Under the pieces are notes generated by a model. That model searched no databases. It was given only the letters and a program-made list of their open reading frames with translations, and was not told the DNA's origin. This document shows, piece after piece, positions 1 through 8,393 of a stretch of 64,000 nt of DNA. The stretch lies in the NCBI RefSeq assembly GCF_001652265.1, contig NZ_LWBS01000187.1, positions 1 through 64,000 of the forward strand, given 5' to 3'. Every line of letters begins with the position of its first letter. Position 1 is the first letter of the stretch. Origin of the DNA: Rhizobium leguminosarum. Lineage in GTDB: Bacteria > Pseudomonadota > Alphaproteobacteria > Rhizobiales > Rhizobiaceae. Position numbers and translations under genes: made by a program.

Positions 1-116
1 AGCGGCTGGGCTTCAAGCGCGCTGCGGTGGCGGTCGCCCGAAAGCTTGCGGTCATCATGCACAGCATGCTCAAGACAGGAGACGTCTTCAACAGATCGGC
101 CGGCGCTCCCGCATAA
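1..116 (+). CDS. IS110-family transposase, C-terminal end only (cut by window edge)
   Basis: The open frame beginning at base 3 runs to a TAA at 114-116. Its last 37 codons include the string KRAAVAVARKLAVIMHSML, which is the typical C-terminal helix of IS110-family DEDD transposases. The rest of the gene lies to the left of the window, so it cannot be said whether the element is intact. The following 300 bases carry no gene and may be the right end of the same element; no terminal repeat can be defined because only one end is visible. Confidence 0.7.
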   Translation, partial: RLGFKRAAVAVARKLAVIMHSMLKTGDVFNRSAGAPA

Positions 117-471
117 GCGAAGTGTCAGCCTTCTTCCCTCAGCGCGTCAAACCTGATGTGAGGCACTGAGCGTCCCAGCTGCGGGCGTGGGTCGGATCAT
201 TCCGCTACAGCGGCTGCAGTTCATTGAGACTGCGCGCAAAACATAGGAAGATCCTACCTGCGGAGACCCATTATGCGGCGACCAGGTGTCGACCGCGCAG
301 ACAACCCTGCTCCCGGCGCTGGACAGCTTTGAAGACAACATCGCCCAACCCATCGAATACGTCGCGTTACGCGTTCTCCAAAAAATGAGCCAATGCCGAA
401 TGACAAAACAAAACAGCCTTGACTAAGGCAATGCGATTAGACAACCGCTGCGCACTTTTGCTGGAATTGCT
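117..471. other. Gene-free stretch after the transposase
   Basis: No reading frame here has a good ribosome site or a recognisable product. It plausibly contains the non-coding right flank of the IS110-type element followed by unique spacer. The last 35 bases (439-474) match a dispersed repeat that recurs near 30.7 kb. An open frame on the minus strand (147-353) looks like chance. Confidence 0.5.
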
Positions 472-474
472 CTA
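439..474 (-). repeat. Short copy of dispersed repeat family C
   Basis: Read on the minus strand this gives GAGCAATTCCAGCAAAAGTG followed by CGCAGCGGTTG. It matches the left half of the 103-base copy at 30650-30752 and shares the core AAAAGTGTG...GCGGTTTT with repeat family B. It abuts and overlaps by three bases the stop codon of the acetyltransferase gene that ends at 472. Confidence 0.7.
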
Positions 475-1020
475 GCGGATGCGGGCCGGATTGCCGACCA
501 CGGTTGCGCCGGCCGGCACATCCCTCGTCACCACCGCGCCGGCCCCGACGATCGCACCGTCGCCGATGGTGACGCCGCCGAGGATGATGGCGCTGCCGCC
601 GATCCAGACATCACGGCCGATCGTCACCGGCCGGGCAATCTCGATGCCGGTGCTGCGAAGTGCGGGCTCCTTGTGATGCTCGGCGCAATAGATCTGCACG
701 CCGGGGCCGAACATGCTGCGGTCACCGATCGTCACGCGGCCGGAATCGAGGATGGTGCAGCCTGCATTGAAATAGACGCGCTCGCCGAGAACGATATTGA
801 TGCCGTAGGAGCAGTGAAACGGCGCTTCGATGAAGATATCGGGCGCGGCCTGCCCAAACAGCACCCTCAGGGCCGGCGCGACGGCGCCGCGCTCATCCGG
901 CGGCAGCGAATTATGCGCATGGACGGCGGCACGCGCCTGACGGCGCAAGAGATCGAGCTCGTCATCGAGGCAGCAGTACCATTCGCCTGCCGCCATCTTC
1001 TCGCGTTCGCTCGCCGGCAT
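472..1020 (-). CDS. Maltose/galactoside-type O-acetyltransferase (left-handed beta-helix)
   Basis: This 182-residue protein has the N-terminal maltose-acetyltransferase cap ([20 protein letters not shown]) and then a hexapeptide-repeat beta-helix ([23 protein letters not shown]) ending VVGNPARIR, the standard layout of the LacA/Maa/NodL family. Such enzymes move acetyl from acetyl-CoA to a sugar hydroxyl; the sugar is not known here. The catalytic His is expected in CAEHHKEP. The start at 1020 is chosen because it begins the family's conserved N-terminus; the frame is open further upstream but only as a shadow of the neighbouring gene. It lies 11 bases behind the glutamine amidotransferase gene, so the two are likely co-transcribed. 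Confidence 0.9.
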   Translation of the reverse strand: MPASEREKMAAGEWYCCLDDELDLLRRQARAAVHAHNSLPPDERGAVAPALRVLFGQAAPDIFIEAPFHCSYGINIVLGERVYFNAGCTILDSGRVTIGDRSMFGPGVQIYCAEHHKEPALRSTGIEIARPVTIGRDVWIGGSAIILGGVTIGDGAIVGAGAVVTRDVPAGATVVGNPARIR

Positions 1021-1031
1021 CGCATCGCCTC

Positions 1032-1769
1032 TCACGCCGAGGCCTGCGACAGCATTTCGACCTCTTGCCTCTCGATCAGGCTGACCCAGGCACGCGCGAT
1101 GGCAAGGCCTGCAGCATCGGCGGCACCGGCATGTCTTGCCGCCAGCTCTGCATGGTTCTCCAGCCAGCCCGGCGCAATGCGCGCGATCGTATCGGGGAAT
1201 TCGGCCTTCCATTGCTCGACGACCGATGAATTGGCCTCGAAATGGAACTGGGTGCCATAGACGGCGCGGCCGATGCGAAAGGCCTGGTTTTCGGCGACGG
1301 GGCTCGAGGCGAGACGGACCGCACCCTCGGGCAGCGAAAACGTATCGGCATGCCATTCGAAGATAGCGAATTCGCCGCCAAGGGCCGATAGCAGCGGATC
1401 GGCGCGGCCCTCGGCGGTGACGCCGATCGCGTGCCAGCCGAATTCAGATGCAGCACCCAACAGATTGTCGGCGCCATAGGCGCGGGCGAGGATCTGGCTG
1501 CCGAGGCAGATGCCGAGCACCGCCTTGTCGGCATCGCCGAAGCGGCGCGTGAGTCGGACGAGTTCCGGCAGATAGGGGTGGGTTTCGTCATCCAGCGCGC
1601 TCTGCTCGCCGCCGAGAACGACCAGCGCGTCATGGCCGGATATATCTTTCAGCAGGATGCCGTCCTGCCAGGCCCGGAACCACTCGATCTCCGCTCCTGC
1701 CTCGTCGAGGGCTGCGGCAAGCGCGCCGAGGCCGGTATTCCGCATATTCTCGATGACTGCGACGCGCAT
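1032..1769 (-). CDS. Class I glutamine amidotransferase-like protein
   Basis: This is a 245-residue single-domain GATase. The nucleophile elbow GICLGSQ supplies the Cys, and GTQFHFE supplies the His and Glu of the triad. It resembles the stand-alone GMP-synthase-like amidotransferases (GuaA glutaminase domain fold) rather than a biosynthetic subunit, and some such proteins are gamma-glutamyl hydrolases. The start at 1769 (MRVAVIENM) has AGGAAGAG five bases upstream; a further in-frame start at 1808 lacks this. It is the first gene of a probable two-gene unit with the downstream acetyltransferase. The substrate is not deducible. Confidence 0.85.
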   Translation of the reverse strand: MRVAVIENMRNTGLGALAAALDEAGAEIEWFRAWQDGILLKDISGHDALVVLGGEQSALDDETHPYLPELVRLTRRFGDADKAVLGICLGSQILARAYGADNLLGAASEFGWHAIGVTAEGRADPLLSALGGEFAIFEWHADTFSLPEGAVRLASSPVAENQAFRIGRAVYGTQFHFEANSSVVEQWKAEFPDTIARIAPGWLENHAELAARHAGAADAAGLAIARAWVSLIERQEVEMLSQASA

Positions 1770-1897
1770 AGGCTCTTCCTGGTATGGCCGATCACGGGAA
1801 GAGACCATGCGGAAGAGCGGCGCGCAAGACGCTTATGTGAGGCGATTGCGCCGGCGCGCCACAGGGCTTAAATCTCAGAAAACGAAAGGACATCGCC

Positions 1898-2191
1898 ATG
1901 ACCGAAAAAGCCCGCGTTACGATCCTCTACTGCACCCAGTGCAACTGGCTGCTGCGCGCCAGCTGGATGGCGCAGGAGCTGCTGCATACTTTTTCGGACA
2001 GTCTTGGCGAAGTGGCGCTGATTCCCGCCACCGGCGGCAATTTCGAGATCCGCGTCAATGGCGATCTGATCTGGGAGCGCAAGCGCGATGGCGGTTTTCC
2101 CGGGCCGAGGGAGCTGAAACAGCGGGTCCGCGACATCGTCGAGCCCGGCCGCGATCTCGGCCACGTCGACCGCGCCTCGCTCGAAAGCTGA
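1898..2191 (+). CDS. SelT/SelW/SelH-family (Rdx) thioredoxin-like protein
   Basis: This 97-residue protein carries the Rdx-type CxxC near its N-terminus (YCTQCNW), followed by GGNFEIRVNG and the conserved FPGPRELKQRVRD segment typical of bacterial selenoprotein-W-like proteins. In this family one Cys is often selenocysteine; here both are ordinary Cys codons. The role is presumed to be redox but is not established. AAAGGA lies eight bases before the ATG. The gene stands alone between two minus-strand genes. Confidence 0.88.
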   Translation: MTEKARVTILYCTQCNWLLRASWMAQELLHTFSDSLGEVALIPATGGNFEIRVNGDLIWERKRDGGFPGPRELKQRVRDIVEPGRDLGHVDRASLES

Positions 2192-2200
2192 TCACGACGA

Positions 2201-2620
2201 TTAGCGATAGGGCGAGCGGCAAGTCTTGTAGATGCCCTCATAGGTGAGGAAACGATCCGTCCGCGGATTGTAGGAGCGGTACTCGTTGCTGCACCAGGCG
2301 GCATGGCTGTTCATGTCGCGCGTCTTCGGCTGCACCCTTTGCACCGGCGGCGGGTCATAGGTCAGCTGCGGCGGCCCGGCAGCGCCCGGCCGGTAATAGG
2401 TCGGCCCCGCGCCCCGCGGACGATAGTTCGGCTGGACATAGGCGGGGCGATGCCATTGCTGCGGACCGAAACCGAAGCAGCCGCGAAAATCGCAAAGCGT
2501 CGAGCCTGTGTGGAGCGGTCCAACCCCCGGCTTGCCCAGCTTCAGCGAATCGGCCCCGGCGATGGCGGGTGACAAAATGGCCAAGAGACCGGCGAGCAGA
2601 AGCGTGCGGGGAGCAAGCAT
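2201..2620 (-). CDS. BA14K-family secreted protein
   Basis: The 139-residue product begins with a clear Sec signal peptide (LLLAGLLAILSPAIAGA) and ends with a BA14K-like module (AAWCSNEYRSYNPRTDRFLTYEGIYKTC) that contains the conserved WC, YRSY and final Cys. The family was described in Brucella as an immunoreactive, lectin-like envelope protein and is common in Rhizobiales. Between signal and module is a low-complexity Pro/Tyr/Arg-rich linker. Expected location is the periplasm or outer surface. The gene converges with the SelW-like gene, leaving nine bases between the stops. Confidence 0.85.
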   Translation of the reverse strand: MLAPRTLLLAGLLAILSPAIAGADSLKLGKPGVGPLHTGSTLCDFRGCFGFGPQQWHRPAYVQPNYRPRGAGPTYYRPGAAGPPQLTYDPPPVQRVQPKTRDMNSHAAWCSNEYRSYNPRTDRFLTYEGIYKTCRSPYR

Positions 2621-2788
2621 GATGCATTCCTTTCGGTATTTCCTCTATATAGGGCGTACCAACCGAAGCGCTATGCCCACCCTCCGGCGCTCCCCCGCAT
2701 GTGATCGGCTGGTTTTTCACCAACTGTCAGAAAAACTTCAAAAACCCAGTTGACAGTCAGGGGCCACCCCCTTACATCGCTCTCCGTC

Positions 2789-2875
2789 GCCCAGATGGCG
2801 GAATTGGTAGACGCGCCAGCTTCAGGTGCTGGTACCCGAAAGGGTGTGGAGGTTCGAGTCCTCTTCTGGGCACCA
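2789..2875 (+). tRNA. tRNA-Leu (anticodon CAG)
   Basis: The acceptor stem is GCCCAGA paired with TCTGGGC, followed by ACCA. The anticodon stem is CCAGC/GCTGG with loop TTCAGGT, giving anticodon CAG. The long variable arm and the T-loop GGTTCGAGTCC fit a class II leucine tRNA. CCA is encoded in the DNA. No integrase gene or duplicated 3' end was seen nearby, although such genes are frequent integration targets. Confidence 0.97.
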
Positions 2876-3082
2876 TTCCATTCTTGATCGCTACCAAGAT
2901 CAAGGAGTTAAGCCTTTTCAACCAAGTTGTGCATTGGTGCCTTGTAGCAAAGGCCAGCCACGATGCGCTTGAGGCTTGTTCACTCGATAGCTCCCAAGAA
3001 CTCTCTGAAATCCTGATTTCTGGACGCTTATTCCCACCGCTCTTGATAGCTGGCCTCCATTGACTCTCTCACTCCAAAATGT

Positions 3083-3097
3083 GAACATATAGCGAAC
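3083..3097 (+). promoter_or_regulatory. LexA (SOS) box GAAC-N7-GAAC
   Basis: The sequence is GAACATATAGCGAAC, an exact match to the GAAC-N7-GAAC operator established for LexA in Rhizobium and Sinorhizobium. It ends 16 bases before the ATG of the downstream small ORF, so a bound repressor would cover the start of that transcript. No other gene is close enough on the minus strand to be the target. Confidence 0.7.
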
Positions 3098-3113
3098 ATA
3101 ATGGAGTCTTGCG

Positions 3114-3404
3114 ATGATCCGATACGCCACGTCCGCAGCCGGCAATCCCCAGCCACCAAAGGCGCGCGAGGTGTCAGCTGCCGAACCGGCCGTTGAAATG
3201 CCCGCCTCCAAGCCCGTCATTGAGGTCGCTTCTGCCGGCGCGGTGCTTGCTGCTTACCCGCTGCTGCCCAGCGGCGAGTCAGACGAACTCGGCTCCGACA
3301 CTCTGCAGAAGACCACCAAACCGCCGCGCCGTGCGGCAACAAAACGTAAGCCTAAGGTCGCCGAGGCAGACGACACTCCACTGCAGCTCAGTCTGGAGGC
3401 TTAG
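3114..3404 (+). CDS. Small Ala/Pro-rich protein of unknown function, candidate SOS gene
   Basis: I do not recognise this 96-residue product. It is rich in Ala, Pro and Glu, has no membrane segment or signal peptide, carries a basic patch (PPRRAATKRKPK) at about residues 67-81 and ends LQLSLEA. GGAG lies seven bases before the ATG. A LexA box sits immediately upstream, and a strong hairpin with a T-run follows about 140 bases after the stop. This arrangement argues for a real, DNA-damage-inducible gene. It could also be a decayed fragment of a larger damage-repair gene. Confidence 0.6.
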   Translation: MIRYATSAAGNPQPPKAREVSAAEPAVEMPASKPVIEVASAGAVLAAYPLLPSGESDELGSDTLQKTTKPPRRAATKRKPKVAEADDTPLQLSLEA

Positions 3405-3466
3405 CCGCAGCCATCCGGCCAAGGTGTGGCGGCGCGCAGGGGCTCCCACCATAATCTATATAGCAC

Positions 3467-3582
3467 TTCGGAATCCCGAAATTGGTTGTGGAATTGAGAT
3501 CATTGGATGTTTCTCCACGACGACAGCCCGCGAAAGGCGTCGAATTTCGGAATCCCGAAGCGGGGAATTTCGGGATTCCGAA
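3467..3582. repeat. Three copies of a 14-base motif, TTCGGAATCCCGAA
   Basis: Exact copies occur at 3467-3480 and 3546-3559 in the same direction, and the exact reverse complement (TTCGGGATTCCGAA) occurs at 3569-3582. Copies two and three form a perfect 14-base-pair hairpin with a nine-base loop. The motif is itself nearly palindromic, so each copy could also be a protein site. This is the main content of the 316-base gene-free stretch 3405-3720. Confidence 0.75.
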
Positions 3583-3596
3583 GTGGGATTTTTTCT
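3546..3596 (+). terminator. Probable rho-independent terminator
   Basis: The 14-bp perfect stem at 3546-3559/3569-3582 is followed within nine bases by GATTTTTT. It would end transcription from the LexA-controlled small ORF. The spacing between stem and T-run is longer than ideal, so a repeat-derived hairpin without terminator activity is the alternative. Confidence 0.5.
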
Positions 3597-3720
3597 TTCT
3601 GCCGACGCGCCCGCCTTTGTCCGTTGTCTGTGCCGTCAGCCGCTGGAGCCTACCACAACAGCACGGCGTTGCAGCAGCCGGCCTGAGTGGGCGTCATCTG
3701 ACGCCGTCTACCCGAAGCGT

Positions 3721-4053
3721 TCACCGCACCGGCTGATAGTGGCCGCGGAGCGGAACTTTGCCACCCGTGGTAACGAAGCCGTCGCGTTCGCAGACATATA
3801 TCAGCGTCGGCATGCCGCCGGAGCGGAAGATTTCGTCATAACGGCGGCGGATCTGCACGGTTTCGGTGCGGCAATTGTAGGATTCCTCCTCTTTCTTATC
3901 CGGCTGCGCCTTGACGCCGGGAAGACCCTTGTAGGGATAGAGGGGCTGAACGCCCGAATCGACGGATTTCGTCCAGTCGACGGCAAAGGCGGACGCCGGG
4001 GCGAGGCTCGGCACGGCAACGAGTGATATCAGAAGCATCATCAACAGCCGCAT
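3721..4053 (-). CDS. Conserved small secreted protein of unknown function
   Basis: The 110-residue product has an N-terminal signal peptide (LLMMLLISLVAVPSLAPASAFA) and a mature part with two Cys (SYNCRTETV and IYVCERDG) that could form a disulfide. No known domain is recognised. The start at 4053 is preferred over 4116 because AGGAGAG stands five bases upstream and the signal peptide begins there. It lies 59 bases behind the polysaccharide co-polymerase gene and may be co-transcribed with it. Confidence 0.75.
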   Translation of the reverse strand: MRLLMMLLISLVAVPSLAPASAFAVDWTKSVDSGVQPLYPYKGLPGVKAQPDKKEEESYNCRTETVQIRRRYDEIFRSGGMPTLIYVCERDGFVTTGGKVPLRGHYQPVR

Positions 4054-4112
4054 GGGAACTCTCCTGCCGGCAATAGCCCGTTCTTCCGATGTAGGAAAAC
4101 CGACGACCGTCA

Positions 4113-5720
4113 TCAAGCGGCCGCAGCGGGGGACTTCCTGAAATAACTTCTGATCACGGGATGGCCGAAGAGACCGGCAAGGATCGCAAAACCGGCGCCG
4201 ACGACGAAACCGGCAAGAAAACCGCCGATAATGCCGGCGACCAGCAGGATTTTCTTTCCCGGACCGTCTCCCTTGACCGGCGGCTCGGCCGGCGAGATGA
4301 CGCGAATGTTACTCTGGTTGAAGTTCTGCTCCTCGCTCGTCTGGCTGGAGCGTTTCAGCACCGTCTCGTAAATATCGCGCGCCGCAGTCGCCTTGCGCTG
4401 CAATTCGTTCAGTTCCACCTGCTTGTCCGACGAACTCGCCTGTAGCGCCTTCTGCACGGCAAGCTCCTTGGCGATGCTGTCCTCGGCCGCCTTTGCCTGC
4501 TCGTATTCGCCCCTTGCCGAGGTGGCGAGACGCTGCAATTCGCCCTTGATTTCGACTGATATGCTCTGCAGCGACGAGCGGGCCGCCTGCAGGCGCGGAT
4601 GACGCGTGCCCATCTGGCTTTCGAGGCTGCCGACGGCGGCGGCCTGGGTGGCATATTGCTGACGCAGACTGACGAGCGGCGAGGTGACGCCGCCTTCCGC
4701 CTGGTTGCCGGCGACGATGTCCTCGACGCGGAGGTTGGCGACGGCATCGGCGCGCGCCTTCGCCTGGATGGTCTTTTCCTGTGCCGTCACCAGCATCGTG
4801 TTGAGCGAGACGAGCCGCTGGTCGGAGATCAAGTTGCCCTCGGTCGCGGCCATGTCGTTGTCGGCGCGGAAGGTTTCGACAGCCTGCTCGGCTTCCAGCA
4901 CCTTCTGGCGCAGGTCGTTGAGCCGTCCATCAAGTGTCGATGAGGTGTTTTCGTAGATGCCGTTCGAAGCGCTGTTCTCCTCCTCGGTGAACGAGGTGAC
5001 GACCTGGTTGGCAAGCCTTGCGGATTTTTCGGGATCGTTGGTCGTGGCAGCAAGCGAGACGACATAGGTGCTGGCCTCGCGGGTGATGACCAGCGCCTTC
5101 TGCAGAGTACCGATCACGGCGGCGCCATCCGTCCGGCCGCCGGTGAATTCGGGATCCTGGTCGAGCTTCATGGCTTCGGCGACGCGGCGCAGCACATTGC
5201 CCGAAGTCAGGATCTGCACCTGGCTGTCGATCAGCGCCGAGATCATTTCCGGCGAGGGGCCCGAAGATTGCGCGCTGGCATCGGCAAGGCCGATCTGGCG
5301 TGGGTCGAAATAGAGGCTGCTGACGGCGGTGAATTTCTGGGCAATCAGCGGCGCCACTGCCCCGCCGGCCATAGCTCCGAGAAGGGCCAGCCCCAGCACG
5401 ACCAACCGCCGGCTCCAGATCGCGGCGATACTGGAGCGGAGGTCGAGAAGCGGGGCGGCAGGTGCCGACGCTGCATTCGACGGCGCGTCGACGACAGGCT
5501 GTTTTGGAGGAGGAGACGCCAGACGCTCATCTTGGCGGGTTTCGGCAATGTTTGTCGGCGGCACGACGGGTGGCGGCGCGGGTTCGGGTGATGGCCGGAC
5601 GAAATCATCCGGACGGACGACAGGACTGCGCATGCGCACGCCTTCCGGCGCAGTCTGAGATGGCTCATAACTGCGCCAGCCAGGGAGCCGGCTTACCCTG
5701 TTCCTGTCATACTGGTTCAT
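4113..5720 (-). CDS. Wzz/GumC-type polysaccharide co-polymerase (chain-length determinant)
   Basis: The 535-residue protein has a Pro-rich cytoplasmic N-terminus (about 1-100), a membrane helix at about 107-128, a long periplasmic part with coiled-coil segments (around 255-300 and 390-460) that ends in the Pro-rich PAEPPVKGDGP motif, and a second helix at about 487-515. This is the topology of GumC/ExoP membrane domains in Wzy-dependent polysaccharide export. The C-terminal tyrosine-kinase domain of ExoP is absent. It diverges from the GH5-Wzy-acyltransferase genes, which suggests one polysaccharide locus. Confidence 0.88.
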   Translation of the reverse strand: MNQYDRNRVSRLPGWRSYEPSQTAPEGVRMRSPVVRPDDFVRPSPEPAPPPVVPPTNIAETRQDERLASPPPKQPVVDAPSNAASAPAAPLLDLRSSIAAIWSRRLVVLGLALLGAMAGGAVAPLIAQKFTAVSSLYFDPRQIGLADASAQSSGPSPEMISALIDSQVQILTSGNVLRRVAEAMKLDQDPEFTGGRTDGAAVIGTLQKALVITREASTYVVSLAATTNDPEKSARLANQVVTSFTEEENSASNGIYENTSSTLDGRLNDLRQKVLEAEQAVETFRADNDMAATEGNLISDQRLVSLNTMLVTAQEKTIQAKARADAVANLRVEDIVAGNQAEGGVTSPLVSLRQQYATQAAAVGSLESQMGTRHPRLQAARSSLQSISVEIKGELQRLATSARGEYEQAKAAEDSIAKELAVQKALQASSSDKQVELNELQRKATAARDIYETVLKRSSQTSEEQNFNQSNIRVISPAEPPVKGDGPGKKILLVAGIIGGFLAGFVVGAGFAILAGLFGHPVIRSYFRKSPAAAA

Positions 5721-5854
5721 ACGCGCACTCGTGTCCCGCCCAGCGTGAAAGACTGAAGCCGAGGTGCTGATACTTTAGAAATTCTTAGCTAACGGACCGT
5801 TAAAATAACTTCAGCGATGCCGATGTTGCGATTTGCCGCGATTGCGAGGATGCC

Positions 5855-6904
5855 ATGAGGACGACACGACATCTGACAGCGCTGCTGCTTGCGGCCGCTC
5901 TGATCCCGTCGCCGACCTTTGCGACCGAGGCTCCCTGTTATCGCGGCGTCAATTTGTCCGGCGGTGAATATGGCGAACGCGGCGGCATCTACGGCACCAA
6001 CTATACCTATCCCGGCGAAGACACGATCGGCTATTTCGCCAAGAAGGGCATGACGATCGTCCGGCTGCCCTTCCGCTGGGAGCGGCTGCAGCCCGCACTC
6101 GGCGGGCGGCTCGACGAGGATGAACTCAAGCGGCTCAGGGATACGATTGGCCTGATCCGCAAGCACGGCATGGCCGTTTTGATCGACCCGCATAATTTCG
6201 GCTATTACGACAAGACCCAGGTCGGCACGGCGCCGGCGACAGATGCCGCCTTCGGGGATTTCTGGGCAAGGCTTGCCGTCGAATTCGCCAATCAGGACGG
6301 CGTTCTCTTCGGCCTGATGAACGAACCGCACGACATCAAGGCGACCGACTGGCTGGATGCCGCCAATGCGGCGATCCGCAGCATCCGCGCCGTCGGCGCG
6401 CGCAACCTCATCCTGGTGCCAGGCACGGCATGGAGCGGCGCGGGCAGCTGGGAAAAGGATGTGATTGGCGGCGCCAACGGCACGGTGATGCTCGGCGTGC
6501 GCGATCCGCTCGACTTCTACGCCTATGAGGTCCACCAGTATCTCGACGCCGATTCCTCCGGAACCCACCCGACCTGCGAAGGTGCAGGCGCCGCGGTCGA
6601 CGCGATCGCCGGGGTCACCGCCTGGCTGAAGCAGAACCACAAACGCGGCTTTCTCGGCGAATTCGGCGCCTCCACCGACAAGAACTGCATCAGCGGTTTG
6701 ACCGAAATCTACGCCACCATGTCTGATAATAGCGACGTCTGGCTCGGCTGGTCCTATTGGGCGGCCGGCGAATGGTGGCCGGCGGATGAGCCGTTCAACG
6801 TCCAGCCGCGCAAGGGCCCTGAGCGGCCGCAGATGCGGCTTCTTGCCGAGGCGGCAAAAGCCGATGCCGGCACTTGCTCAGCCGTCAAGCCTGCGAGGAA
6901 ATGA
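5855..6904 (+). CDS. Secreted GH5 glycoside hydrolase (endoglucanase-like)
   Basis: The 349-residue product starts with a signal peptide (ALLLAAALIPSPTFA) and continues with a GH5 TIM barrel. RLPFRWERLQP, DPHNFG, NEPHD (acid/base Glu about 157) and GEFGAS (nucleophile Glu about 269) are the conserved family blocks. The family hydrolyses beta-1,4-glucans and related chains. Because it is followed with overlap or near overlap by a Wzy-like polymerase gene, it may trim or release the polysaccharide made by this locus rather than digest plant cellulose; that is inference. Confidence 0.9.
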   Translation: MRTTRHLTALLLAAALIPSPTFATEAPCYRGVNLSGGEYGERGGIYGTNYTYPGEDTIGYFAKKGMTIVRLPFRWERLQPALGGRLDEDELKRLRDTIGLIRKHGMAVLIDPHNFGYYDKTQVGTAPATDAAFGDFWARLAVEFANQDGVLFGLMNEPHDIKATDWLDAANAAIRSIRAVGARNLILVPGTAWSGAGSWEKDVIGGANGTVMLGVRDPLDFYAYEVHQYLDADSSGTHPTCEGAGAAVDAIAGVTAWLKQNHKRGFLGEFGASTDKNCISGLTEIYATMSDNSDVWLGWSYWAAGEWWPADEPFNVQPRKGPERPQMRLLAEAAKADAGTCSAVKPARK

Positions 6905-6906
6905 AC

Positions 6907-8223
6907 ATGGCGGTCGTCGATCACAGGGCAGCGACATTCACTGTAGCCGGCACTGTAGCCGGCACTGTAGCCGGCACCGTAGCCGGCAACCGGCTCGGTG
7001 CTGCCCAAGAGGCGTCGCGCACCGATCATCTGGTGCTGTGGCTCGGCCTGCTCTCCGTGCTCTACAACGGCATTCTCGCCTTCATCAACCATAACATCGT
7101 GCCGCTGTCGATGACGCATGTCGCCGGCAGCGAAGGCCTGATCATGGCGAGCGCCATCATCTATATCCTGCACAAGGGGATCTACGAGACCGACCTGCCG
7201 GCCTTCCTGTTCCTGCTGTTCACGCTCATCGTGACCATCTATGTCAGCGTGCTCAACCGCATGCTGTTCATCGATCACTTCCGCAACGTGCTGATCATCT
7301 TCTGCTTTACCGGGCTCGGCGGCTGGAGCAGCGAGAAAACGATGAAGCTCGCCTTTCGCTGGGCAAGCCTTGCCGTCATGATCTTCCTGATCTTCGAGAT
7401 CGTCAGCGTGCCGTTCTATGTCAGCATCGTCCACCCGTCCGATTATTTCGCCAATACGCGCGGGCTGCTGCCGCTGAGCTACAACACGACAGGCCTCTTT
7501 CAGAACGCGCTCGGCTTTCCCGAGCGCTTCTCCTTCGGCATCATCGACCATCGTTCCTCCTCGATCTTCCTCGAGCAGGTGTCGCTCGCCAATTTCTGCG
7601 GCGTGATCGCGGTCTACCTGATTTCGATGTGGGAGAGGCTTGGCCGCTGGGACCGGTTGCTGATGATCGGCACGGCCGTGCTGATCCTGGTGACGAACGA
7701 CACGCGCACGATGCTGATCTTCTGCTTTGCCTGCATCGTCGGCTACTTCGTCTTTCCGAAGATCCCGAAGAATTTCAATCTGACGCTGATGCCGCTGATC
7801 GTCGCCGCCGGCTTCCTCGTCTACGTGCTGAAACCCAATGCGACCGGCGACAATTTCACCGGCCGCATCAACCTGACGATGAAGAAGATCATGGAGCTCG
7901 ATCCGCTCGCCATCCTTGGACTTTCGGTCGACCGGGTGGCCGAATTCGCCGACAGCGGCTATGTCTACCTGATCTACGCGGCGACGATCTTCGGCGTCAT
8001 TGCCTTATGGCTGTTCGTCTGCCTCTTTCCCGCCGGGCGCACGGCGGCGCAGCGGCGCTGCGCCCATTCACTTTCTCTTTTCATTTTTCTGAATATGATG
8101 ATCGGGGGAACTGCGGTCTTCTCGATGAAGATCGCCGGTCTCCTGTGGTTCGTCGTCGGATATATGCGCTTCCACGACAGCCCGCGCATCCGGCAGGGTC
8201 GTCCGGCAGATTTATTGAGTTGA
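6907..8223 (+). CDS. Wzy-like O-antigen/exopolysaccharide polymerase
   Basis: A roughly 438-residue, strongly hydrophobic protein with about ten membrane helices and one longer periplasmic loop near residues 170-215 (HPSDYFANTR ... RFSFGIIDHRSSSIFLE). That layout, with Arg/His-rich loop, fits Wzy polymerases and O-antigen ligases. The N-terminus holds four in-frame TVAG units. ATG 6907 is placed eight bases after GAGG; an ATG at 6901 overlaps the preceding stop as ATGA and is the alternative start, implying coupling to the glucanase gene either way. Confidence 0.8.
   Translation: MAVVDHRAATFTVAGTVAGTVAGTVAGNRLGAAQEASRTDHLVLWLGLLSVLYNGILAFINHNIVPLSMTHVAGSEGLIMASAIIYILHKGIYETDLPAFLFLLFTLIVTIYVSVLNRMLFIDHFRNVLIIFCFTGLGGWSSEKTMKLAFRWASLAVMIFLIFEIVSVPFYVSIVHPSDYFANTRGLLPLSYNTTGLFQNALGFPERFSFGIIDHRSSSIFLEQVSLANFCGVIAVYLISMWERLGRWDRLLMIGTAVLILVTNDTRTMLIFCFACIVGYFVFPKIPKNFNLTLMPLIVAAGFLVYVLKPNATGDNFTGRINLTMKKIMELDPLAILGLSVDRVAEFADSGYVYLIYAATIFGVIALWLFVCLFPAGRTAAQRRCAHSLSLFIFLNMMIGGTAVFSMKIAGLLWFVVGYMRFHDSPRIRQGRPADLLS
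6940..6987 (+). repeat. Four tandem 12-bp units inside the polymerase N-terminus
   Basis: The unit ACTGTAGCCGGC is repeated four times (the last copy has one T to C change) and encodes Thr-Val-Ala-Gly each time. The unit length is a multiple of three, so gain or loss of copies keeps the frame and changes only the length of the cytoplasmic tail. Confidence 0.95.
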
Positions 8224-8263
8224 CCGCAGCGGCGCGGCTGAGATCGACGCCCGTGCGAGCCCT

Positions 8264-8375
8264 AGAACAGGATGATTTTAGGCCGGATCGGCCCAAAATC
8301 TGAATCCTGTTCTAAATCAAAGAAATAGAGCATGATGTCGTCCGAAAACCGCCCACACTTTTCGGCATCATGCTC
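8264..8375 (+). repeat. Dispersed palindromic repeat family B, copy 1
   Basis: This copy consists of two hairpins: AGAACAGGATGATTTTAGGC paired with the AAAATCTGAATCCTGTTCT side, and GAGCATGATGTCGTCCGAAA paired with TTTTCGGCATCATGCTC. An inverted second copy lies at 44097-44207. Size and double-palindrome form resemble rhizobial RIME elements (inference). It fills the gap between the polymerase and acyltransferase genes. Confidence 0.9.
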
Positions 8376-8393
8376 CAGGGAGCAAGACGCTCG

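Noticed and set aside
147..353. 68-codon minus-strand frame next to the transposase remnant
   Set aside because: No ribosome site, no motif and atypical composition; probably chance within element flank.
3467..3582. CRISPR-like array from the three 14-mers
   Set aside because: Only three copies, uneven spacing, one inverted, and no cas genes in the window.
2789..3720. tRNA-Leu as the left end of an integrated element
   Set aside because: No integrase, no repeated tRNA 3' end and no mobility genes are found in the following kilobases; only the small SOS-type ORF and repeats are odd.
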